DNA from: Alphaproteobacteria bacterium UBA3439
GTDB lineage: Bacteria > Pseudomonadota > Alphaproteobacteria > Puniceispirillales > Puniceispirillaceae
Direction of reading: 5' to 3'
NCBI GenBank assembly: GCA_002378605.1
Contig: DFSK01000066.1
Coordinates: 1 to 13,043, forward strand
DNA length: 13,043 nucleotides
The translations under genes and the position numbers were made by a program. The notes under the pieces were generated by a model that ran no database searches, was not told the DNA's origin, and was given only the letters and a program-made list of their open reading frames with translations. Below are positions 6,791 to 13,043 of the stretch, in pieces (positions within the stretch are counted from its first letter, which is position 1; each line of letters begins with the position of its first letter).

Positions 6791-7480
6791 ATGGCAGGTG
6801 ACAGTTTCAAGCATGTTTATGATAAGGCTGCGATGGCCCGGTCGGTGGCGCGGATGCTTCTTGAAATTGACGCGGTTCTGTTTCGCGCGGATGAGCCGTT
6901 CAAACTGACCTCTGGCATGATGAGCCCGGTCTATATCGATTGCCGAAAGATCATTTCTTTTCCACGGATGCGGTCGGCCATGATGGATTATGGCGCAACG
7001 GTGATTTTAAATGATATTGGCTATGAATCACTTGATGCTTTGGCAGGTGGCGAGACAGCCGGTATTCCATTTGCGGCATGGCTTGCCGAGCGAACCCATC
7101 TTCCGATGCAATATGTCCGCAAAAAGCCAAAGGGCTTTGGCCGTGATGCGCGGATTGAAGGCGATATTTCCGAAGGCCAGCGTATCTTGCTTGTCGAAGA
7201 TCTAACAACCGATGGCGGCAGCAAGCTGAATTTTGTCGAGGCTATGCGCACCGCAGGCGCCGAGGTCGCGCATACATTCGTGATTTTCTATTACGATATT
7301 TTCAAAGATACACCAGCCCGCCTTGCCGAGGATGGAATCAGCCTTCACTATCTGGCGACATGGTGGGATGTTCTTGCCGAATGCAAGGATTCAAAAAGAT
7401 TTGATCCGAAAACATTGGCCGCAGTCGAAGATTTTCTCAATAATCCGCGTGAATGGTCAAAGGCACATGGCGGCGTCTAG
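6791..7480 (+). CDS. pyrE: PyrE, orotate phosphoribosyltransferase
   Basis: This cytoplasmic enzyme transfers ribose-5-phosphate from PRPP to orotate, making orotidine monophosphate in the fifth step of pyrimidine synthesis. From the ATG at 6791 the product has 229 residues. It contains [19 protein letters not shown] (37-55) for orotate-side binding, the lysine-rich loop [15 protein letters not shown] (110-124), and the PRPP signature [14 protein letters not shown] (132-145). The frame is open back to a TTG at 6632, but the extra 53 residues look unlike the family and run through the leader hairpin. GAGGACAAGAAG just before 6791 is a suitable ribosome-binding region. The C-terminal part with ATWWDVLAE (189-197) makes it slightly longer than the enterobacterial enzyme. 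It stands alone without other pyr genes in the window. Confidence 0.95.
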   Translation: MAGDSFKHVYDKAAMARSVARMLLEIDAVLFRADEPFKLTSGMMSPVYIDCRKIISFPRMRSAMMDYGATVILNDIGYESLDALAGGETAGIPFAAWLAERTHLPMQYVRKKPKGFGRDARIEGDISEGQRILLVEDLTTDGGSKLNFVEAMRTAGAEVAHTFVIFYYDIFKDTPARLAEDGISLHYLATWWDVLAECKDSKRFDPKTLAAVEDFLNNPREWSKAHGGV

Positions 7481-7530
7481 CTGACCTGATTTGCCGTGCG
7501 CCTATTTTGCATTTCTATTTGCAACCGCTG

Positions 7531-7559
7531 TTGAATTAGGGTCATGCTTTGTCGATATT
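7531..7559 (+). promoter_or_regulatory. Possible promoter for the GMC dehydrogenase gene
   Basis: TTGAAT (7531-7536) and GATATT (7554-7559) are separated by 17 bases, each matching the sigma70 consensus at four of six positions. An equally weak pair, TTGTCG (7549-7554) and CAAAAT (7572-7577), also with a spacer of 17, overlaps it. The 169-base gap after pyrE should hold a promoter, but the two cannot be ranked from sequence. Confidence 0.25.
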
Positions 7560-7649
7560 TTTTGCTAACGCCAAAATGTGATTACGCAGAATAATCGGGC
7601 AAAACTGGCGGGTAGTATATTTCCGCTGCAAGCATATTAGGTGCAACCA

Positions 7650-9263
7650 ATGGCGGATTTCGATTATATCATTATTGGTGCCGGATCGGCGGGATGCGTT
7701 CTTGCCGACCGCCTGAGCGGTAGCGGCAAATTCAAGGTGTTGCTGATCGAGGCTGGGCCAACCGATAACCGCTTTTGGGTCAAAACCCCAATTGGTTATG
7801 GCATGACCTTTCATGATGAAACGATCAATTGGGCGTATCACACTATTCCTGAAACCGGCCTTGGTAATCGCCAGCTATATTGGCCGCGTGGCAAAATTCT
7901 TGGCGGGTCAAGCTCGATCAATGCGCTTGTCTATCATCATGGCCAACCAGCCGATTATGATGATTGGGCGGCGGCGGGCAATCCGGGTTGGGACTATCAT
8001 GCCATCAAACCGGTTTATGATGGGTTTGAAGATATTATCCGCGCCGAAACGCAGCCATTGCGAAGGGGCAAATTGACGGTTAGTGATGTTGCTGATGAAT
8101 ATCACCCGTTAAAATCACATTTCTTTGCCATGGCAGATGAGATGGGACTGCATAGTGAAACTGCCTGCAAATTGGATGGTGAGGGCATCTATCCCTATTT
8201 TATCACCACCCGCAAAGGCCAGCGCTGTTCATCTTCAAAAGCCTTTTTAACATCAGCTCGCGCACGTCCGAATTTAACAATTATGACCGAGTCGATGGCA
8301 ACACGCATCGAAACCGCTGAGGGGCGGGCGGTTGCCGTTCATGTGATGCAAAAGGGCAAGACCATCCGTTTGGCGGCGTCATGTGAAATCATCTTGTCGG
8401 CTGGCGCGGTTAATTCGCCGCAAATTCTGCAATTATCCGGCATTGGCCCGGGTGCGATCAGTCAACGCTGTGGCATTGATGTTGTTCTTGATCAACCAAA
8501 TGTCGGGCTGCATCTGTCGGATCACCTTGGCATCAATTATTACCAAAAGGCAAATCAGCCAACCTTAAACGCCATTCTTGGCAGTTGGCCGCGGGTCGGC
8601 CTTGCTGGATTGCAGTATCTTTTGCAGAAAAAAGGCCCGCTATCGCTTGGCGTTAACCAGCTTGGTGGATTGCTTCGCGCGCGCGCCGATGCGCCAAAAC
8701 CGGATATGCAGATATATATCAATCCGATTACCTACCGCCCCGCCCCGGAAGGCGGGCGTCGGCCGCTTTTGCCCGATCGTGAATCAGGCTTTATTTTCAG
8801 CTTTAACTCCTGTCGTCCCTATAGCACTGGCCGGATTGAAATTACTGCCCCTGATTGGCGCCAGCCGCCGCGCATTGATGGCAATTACCTTTCGGATCAG
8901 CGTGATCTCGATGATGCGGTGGTGATGGCGCGATTGATTGGCCAGATGCAGGATAGCGCCACAATAAAAGGGTTGTTGGCAGCGCCTTGTGAAACACCGC
9001 TATCAGCCATGTCAGACGAGGCCATCATTGATGATTTTCGGGCACGAAGCGGCACTGTTTTTCATCCCTGTGGCACTTGCCGGATGGGGCCAGATGCGGC
9101 GCATGCTGTTGTTGATCCGTCACTGCGGGTTCATGGTATCGACCGGCTGCGCATTGCTGATGCTTCGGTGTTTCCCAATATAACCTCAGCCAATTTGAAC
9201 GCGCCAACGATCATGCTTGCGCATAAGGCCGCCCAGCTAATCCTAGCGGCAGAAGCAGGCTGA
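7650..9263 (+). CDS. GMC-family FAD-dependent alcohol/choline dehydrogenase-like protein
   Basis: This is an FAD-dependent oxidoreductase of the glucose-methanol-choline family, 537 residues, probably oxidising an alcohol and passing electrons to the respiratory chain. The dinucleotide-binding motif is IIIGAGSAGCVLADRL (7-22). The first GMC signature is RGKILGGSSSINALVYHHG (80-98) and the second is SAGAVNSPQILQLSGIGP (250-267). The C-terminal FAD and catalytic region has FHPCGTCRMG with H472 as likely base, and SANLNAPTIM with N517 as its partner. No signal peptide or membrane segment is seen. ATG at 7650 is chosen over a GTG three codons earlier (7641) because AGGTG lies at good spacing and the family starts right before the Rossmann strand. 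Substrate cannot be fixed: the BetA/AlkJ-like class covers choline, aliphatic alcohols and polyols. No betB-like aldehyde dehydrogenase gene is next to it. Confidence 0.92.
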   Translation: MADFDYIIIGAGSAGCVLADRLSGSGKFKVLLIEAGPTDNRFWVKTPIGYGMTFHDETINWAYHTIPETGLGNRQLYWPRGKILGGSSSINALVYHHGQPADYDDWAAAGNPGWDYHAIKPVYDGFEDIIRAETQPLRRGKLTVSDVADEYHPLKSHFFAMADEMGLHSETACKLDGEGIYPYFITTRKGQRCSSSKAFLTSARARPNLTIMTESMATRIETAEGRAVAVHVMQKGKTIRLAASCEIILSAGAVNSPQILQLSGIGPGAISQRCGIDVVLDQPNVGLHLSDHLGINYYQKANQPTLNAILGSWPRVGLAGLQYLLQKKGPLSLGVNQLGGLLRARADAPKPDMQIYINPITYRPAPEGGRRPLLPDRESGFIFSFNSCRPYSTGRIEITAPDWRQPPRIDGNYLSDQRDLDDAVVMARLIGQMQDSATIKGLLAAPCETPLSAMSDEAIIDDFRARSGTVFHPCGTCRMGPDAAHAVVDPSLRVHGIDRLRIADASVFPNITSANLNAPTIMLAHKAAQLILAAEAG

Positions 9264-9345
9264 TAAGACGAAGATTGATGGTAAAACTTGTTTAGTGCTG
9301 TTCAACAATAGCCATTGGATGATGGTTTGGTTCAGGCGGGTTGCC

Positions 9346-9374
9346 TTGCGATAAAGGTAAAATACGCCTATATA
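9346..9374 (+). promoter_or_regulatory. Likely sigma70-type promoter of the efflux operon
   Basis: TTGCGA (9346-9351) is followed after 17 bases by TATATA (9369-9374), which continues as TATATAAAT. This is the best promoter match in the window and lies in the 163-base gap before the adaptor gene. Transcription would start near 9381, about 46 bases before the chosen ATG. Confidence 0.5.
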
Positions 9375-9390
9375 AATCTCATTGATTAAC

Positions 9391-9410
9391 TTTCGCGGGC
9401 GCCGCGGAAA
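9391..9410 (+). repeat. GC-rich hairpin in the efflux-operon leader
   Basis: CGCGG (9394-9398) and CCGCG (9402-9406) pair across a 3-base loop, and the flanking TTT and AAA extend the stem with one bulged G. It lies about 10 bases after the inferred transcription start and before the ribosome-binding AAGG at 9415-9418. It could be a repressor site near the start or a 5' stem-loop of the mRNA. There is no T-run, so it is not a terminator. Confidence 0.4.
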
Positions 9411-9426
9411 CAGCAAGGCTTTAACA

Positions 9427-10533
9427 ATGAAATCGAAATCTTCTTACCTGTTGGCAGGCGCGGTCGCCTTGGCGGTTGCCGGCTGGATGCTGTCGGATGA
9501 TTTGTTTGGCAAGGCTGATGGTGCCGCATCGCAAGAATCAGCATCTGCCACCGCAAAATCTGAGACCACAGCATCAGCAGTAACGCCGGAAACTGGATTA
9601 CTGGTGTCGGCTGTTGAGGTCAAGAATCAGCCAATCACCCGCATTATTCGGGCAAGCGGTGTCAGCAAGGCCAAATTTGAAATGACCGTCTCGGCAAAAG
9701 CTGATGGACAGATCATTTCGCTTGATGCGGTTGAGGGCAATAATGTCGCCGCTGGCGATGTTTTGGTGCGGCTTGATAAAGGCACGCTTGCCGAACAGAT
9801 CAACGCTGCCAAGGCCAATCTTGAAGTTGCCAAACGCCGCCGCGAAGTGACCGAGCGTCTTGCCAAAGAAAATTTCAGTGCGCCGCTTGAACAGGCCGAG
9901 CGCGCGGCAGCCTATGCAACGGCAGAGGTTAATCTTCGTAAACTTGAAGAACAATTAAGCGATACGGTGATTGTTGCGCCGGTCTCAGGCCTTCTTGAAA
10001 CATTGCATGTCGAAAAGGGCGAGCGCGTGCGCCGCGACACCGCCACCGCAACGATTCTTGGCCTTGATGTGTTGTCGGTCGTTGTTGCGGTTCCGCAAAA
10101 TGAAGTAAGCCGGATCAAGCTTGCCAGCAAGGTGAAAGTGGAAATTGCCGGCAATGGATCGCGTCACGGAACCGTGTCAAAAATTGCGTCAAAATCAAAT
10201 CCGGCAACGCGGACATTTGATGTTACGATTGATCTTCCAAACCAAGATCGCAAATTACGCGCTGGTATGAGCGTCGAGGCGACAATTGATGCTGGCAATT
10301 TGCAGGCTTTTGCCATGTCGCCAGCGCATTTATCGGTTGCTGAAAATGGCACCTTAACAGCCAAAATTGTCGTTGATGGCAAGACTGTAACAATAGCTGT
10401 CGAGGTGATTCGAGCAGGAGCGGAAACCGTGTTTGTATCGGGTCTGCCAGATGGCGCTATTCTGCTGACGGTTGGTCAGGGATTTGTCGAGGATGGTGCA
10501 GCGGTAAATTACAAGCTTACGAGCGCATTATGA
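9427..10533 (+). CDS. RND efflux periplasmic adaptor (HlyD/MFP family)
   Basis: This is a membrane-fusion protein that bridges an inner-membrane RND pump and an outer-membrane channel. From the ATG at 9427 the product has 368 residues. An uncleaved or cleaved N-terminal hydrophobic segment (about 8-21) is followed by a Ser/Ala/Thr-rich linker to about 55. The lipoyl half-motifs are SAKADGQIISLDAVEGNNV (89-107) and VIVAPVSGLLETLHVEKGE (181-199), and an alpha-helical hairpin (about 119-178) lies between them. The beta-barrel part contains NPATRTFDVTIDL (258-270) and LRAGMSVEATID (277-288). AAGG at 9415-9418 supports this start; in-frame codons back to 9382 include only a weak non-ATG start. Its stop overlaps the RND gene start (ATGA at 10530-10533), so they form an operon. 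No lipobox cysteine is seen. Confidence 0.92.
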   Translation: MKSKSSYLLAGAVALAVAGWMLSDDLFGKADGAASQESASATAKSETTASAVTPETGLLVSAVEVKNQPITRIIRASGVSKAKFEMTVSAKADGQIISLDAVEGNNVAAGDVLVRLDKGTLAEQINAAKANLEVAKRRREVTERLAKENFSAPLEQAERAAAYATAEVNLRKLEEQLSDTVIVAPVSGLLETLHVEKGERVRRDTATATILGLDVLSVVVAVPQNEVSRIKLASKVKVEIAGNGSRHGTVSKIASKSNPATRTFDVTIDLPNQDRKLRAGMSVEATIDAGNLQAFAMSPAHLSVAENGTLTAKIVVDGKTVTIAVEVIRAGAETVFVSGLPDGAILLTVGQGFVEDGAAVNYKLTSAL

Positions 10534-13043
10534 ACCAAATCATTGAGGCGGCATTTTCACGCGCAGGCGCTGTTTTGGTGGCTATGGTGATGCTGTTTGC
10601 CGTTGGTGTTTCTTCCTATCTCAATATCCCCAAAGAAGCCAAACCTGATATTGATATTCCGGTCGCTTATGTATCGGTATCTTATGATGGCATTTCGCCT
10701 GAAGATGCTGAACGGCTTTTGGTCAAGCCGCTGGAAAAACAGCTTCGTTCGGTTGAAGGTCTGGATAAAATGACCTCAGTCTCGGCTGAAGGCTATGGGT
10801 CGGTATCGCTGGAATTTGCTGCTGGTGAAGATATTGACAAAGCCATTGCCGATGTGCGCAAGGCGGTTGATGACGCCAAACCTGATTTGCCGCCGGATGC
10901 TGACGAACCAAAAGTGGTTGAAGTCAGCCTGTCGCTATTTCCGGTTTTGACCGCAGCGCTTTATGGGCCGGTTCCTGAACGCGAAATGGTGCAAGCGGCA
11001 CGCCGGATCAAAGACCGGCTCGAAGCCTTACCCGGTATTTTGAAAGTCGATATTGGCGGGGACCGGAAAGAGGTTTTGGAAATTCTGGTCGATGCGGCGG
11101 CGATGGAGGCCTATGGCCTTGATCCGGCAGCGGTAACCCAGCTTGTTCGCAATAATAACCAGCTTGTGACCGCTGGTGCAATTGATGATGGCGGTGGACG
11201 GCTTGTTGTCAAAGTCCCGGGTATCCTGGAATCGGTTGATGATCTGATCAATATGCCAATCAAGGCAAAGAACGGAAACAGCATCCGGTTTGGCGATGTG
11301 GCTGTTGTGCGCCGGACATTCCAGCAAGCGCAAGGCTGGTCACGCGTCAATGGTGAAAAGGCCATTGTTCTTGATGTGCGCAAACGGGTGGGATCAAACG
11401 TCATTGAAGTGGTTGAAGCGGCACGCGCGATCATTGATGCCGCTGCCCCGCAGATCGGCCCCGACGTCAAAGTCAGCTATTTGTTTGATGATTCAAAACA
11501 GGTTCGCAATCTGCTTCGCGACCTTGGTAATAATGTTGGTGCTGCGGTCATCATCGTGATGGTTGTTGTGCTTGCCACTTTGGGGCTTCGCAATGCAACC
11601 CTTGTTGGCCTCGCCATTCCCGGCTCTTTCTTTGTTGGCATCACGGCGCTAAATGCGCTTGGCATCACGATGAATATCGTCGTTTTATTCTCGTTGATCC
11701 TTGTGGCGGGGATGCTTGTTGATGGGGTGATTGTCACCACCGAATATGCCGACCGACAAATCGCCATGGGGAAAAACCGGCGCGAGGCCTATAAGATTGG
11801 TGCCCAGCGCATGGCATGGCCGATTATTTCGTCAACGATCACCACTTTGATGGTGTTTATGCCGCTATTATTCTGGCCGGGCATTGTTGGGCAATTTATG
11901 CAATATCTGCCAATGACGGTGATTGCAGTGCTGATCGCATCATTGCTGATGGCGCTGATTTTCATTCCGGTGCTTGGTGGTTTCATTGGCAAAAAGCGCA
12001 TTGACTCAACCGCGATTTCAGCAACGGCACCGCGATTTTATCGGGCGACTTTAAAATTTGCCATCCACCGGCCGGCCATAGTGATGATCAGTGTTGTTGG
12101 GTTTATGGTTGTGTCTTTTTATGGCTATGCCTCGGCTGGTCTTGGCGTGTCTTTCTTTCCTGATATCGAGCCGGATCAAGCACAGGTGCAAGTGCTGGCG
12201 CGCGGCGATCTGTCAGCCAAAGAGCGCGACAAGCTGGTCAAAACCGCCGAAGACAGCATTTTGACGCAGCCGGGAATCCGTGATTTCTATGGTAAATCTT
12301 TCCGCTCGGGTGGGGCTGGTAATCAAGCACCGCGTGATTCGGTTGGCACAATCCGAACCGTTTTCGCCGATTGGCAGGAACGCGATAAGGCCGATGTGTT
12401 GATTGACGAGATGCGAGCGCGTGTTACCGCGCTTGCTGGTGCGGATTATAATATCCAAAAACAGCAGCAAGGCCCGGGCTCATCCCAGCCAATCCGTATT
12501 GATATTGTCGGCATATCACTTGATGACATTGGCGCGGCGACAAGCGATATGATTGCCAGAATGAATGAAATTGGCGGTTTCGTTGATGTGACGGACAGTC
12601 GCCCCTTGCCCGGAACCGAATGGTCGCTTGTCACCGACCGGGACGCTGCCAGCCGTCATGGTGTTTCAATTTCCGGCCTTGGCATGATGATTAAAATGCT
12701 AACCCGGGGTATGCGCATTTCAGATTACCGGCCAGATGATTCAGAAGATGAGCTGGATGTCGTCATGCGCTTTATGGGCGATCAGCGCAATCTTGACCGG
12801 CTTAAAGAATTACGCGTGCCAACAATTGATGGGTCTTATGTGCCGCTTTCGGTTTTTGCCAGCCTTGAACCACGCGTCAAAGGCGGTGATATCGAACGCA
12901 AAGATGGCCAGCGTTACATGTATATCAAATCAAGTGTCAAAACCGGCTTGCTGCCAGCCGATATGATCGAAAAATTACGCCAGTCTTTGATCAAAGATCC
13001 GATCAAGGGTGCGGTCGATATCCAATTTGGCGGCGAGGGTGAA
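10530..13043 (+). CDS. RND efflux pump permease (AcrB/HAE-like; 3' partial)
   Basis: This is the inner-membrane pump that uses the proton gradient to expel substrates through the adaptor encoded just upstream. The frame is open from the ATG at 10530 to the window edge: 838 codons of the roughly 1000-1050 usual for the family. It begins MNQIIEAAFSRAGAVLVAMV and shows TM1 (about 11-29), a large periplasmic loop with the conserved IPKEAKPDIDIP (33-44) and YDGISPEDAERLLVKPLE (52-69), TM2-TM6 (about 335-483), TM7 (about 514-533), and the second periplasmic loop with FFPDIEPDQ (542-550). TM4 reads FSLILVAGMLVDGVIV: the first proton-relay aspartate is kept (D398) but the second position is G399, where AcrB has two aspartates. 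The last TM helices are outside the window. Substrate is unknown and no outer-membrane factor gene is visible. Confidence 0.95.
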   Translation, partial: MNQIIEAAFSRAGAVLVAMVMLFAVGVSSYLNIPKEAKPDIDIPVAYVSVSYDGISPEDAERLLVKPLEKQLRSVEGLDKMTSVSAEGYGSVSLEFAAGEDIDKAIADVRKAVDDAKPDLPPDADEPKVVEVSLSLFPVLTAALYGPVPEREMVQAARRIKDRLEALPGILKVDIGGDRKEVLEILVDAAAMEAYGLDPAAVTQLVRNNNQLVTAGAIDDGGGRLVVKVPGILESVDDLINMPIKAKNGNSIRFGDVAVVRRTFQQAQGWSRVNGEKAIVLDVRKRVGSNVIEVVEAARAIIDAAAPQIGPDVKVSYLFDDSKQVRNLLRDLGNNVGAAVIIVMVVVLATLGLRNATLVGLAIPGSFFVGITALNALGITMNIVVLFSLILVAGMLVDGVIVTTEYADRQIAMGKNRREAYKIGAQRMAWPIISSTITTLMVFMPLLFWPGIVGQFMQYLPMTVIAVLIASLLMALIFIPVLGGFIGKKRIDSTAISATAPRFYRATLKFAIHRPAIVMISVVGFMVVSFYGYASAGLGVSFFPDIEPDQAQVQVLARGDLSAKERDKLVKTAEDSILTQPGIRDFYGKSFRSGGAGNQAPRDSVGTIRTVFADWQERDKADVLIDEMRARVTALAGADYNIQKQQQGPGSSQPIRIDIVGISLDDIGAATSDMIARMNEIGGFVDVTDSRPLPGTEWSLVTDRDAASRHGVSISGLGMMIKMLTRGMRISDYRPDDSEDELDVVMRFMGDQRNLDRLKELRVPTIDGSYVPLSVFASLEPRVKGGDIERKDGQRYMYIKSSVKTGLLPADMIEKLRQSLIKDPIKGAVDIQFGGEGE

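Overview
The window reads as one compact, almost entirely co-directional stretch of an alphaproteobacterial chromosome of moderate GC content (about 50 % by eye). The taxonomic hint comes from the pstB-phoU-phoB gene order, the alphaproteobacterial style of PyrE and TypA, and the ArsC plus AqpS-type aquaporin pair. A marine, SAR116-like lineage would fit the base composition, but that is inference from general familiarity and was not tested. I see no tRNA, rRNA, CRISPR array, insertion sequence or phage gene.

Region 1 (1-2158) is the 3' end of a phosphate operon: pstB (cut at its 5' end by the window edge), phoU and phoB, with gaps of only 8-17 bases. These genes provide high-affinity phosphate uptake, its negative signalling, and the Pho response regulator. 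Region 2 (2334-3466) holds an unrecognised 145-residue protein, a YaiI/DUF188 protein, and a 56-residue DUF2256 zinc-ribbon gene on the minus strand whose 3' end overlaps the DUF188 gene. Region 3 (3529-4718) is a translationally coupled arsC-aquaporin pair, a likely arsenate-reduction and arsenite-exit module lying about 1.4 kb downstream of the phosphate genes. No arsR is visible in the window.

Region 4 (4795-7480) carries typA/bipA and pyrE. The 181-base gap between them contains a promoter-like -10 box, a long inverted repeat and a strong hairpin followed by a T-run, so pyrE may have its own attenuated leader. Region 5 (7650-9263) is a stand-alone GMC-family FAD dehydrogenase of unknown substrate. 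Region 6 (9346-13043) is an efflux operon: a good sigma70-like promoter, a GC-rich leader hairpin, a periplasmic adaptor gene, and an overlapping RND pump gene that runs off the right edge after 838 codons.

Most of the window is ordinary housekeeping and stress-response content. The parts most worth a second look are the pyrE leader, the closeness of the Pho genes to the arsenic genes, the altered proton-relay motif in the RND pump, and the small DUF2256 gene. I did not find a convincing new multi-gene system.
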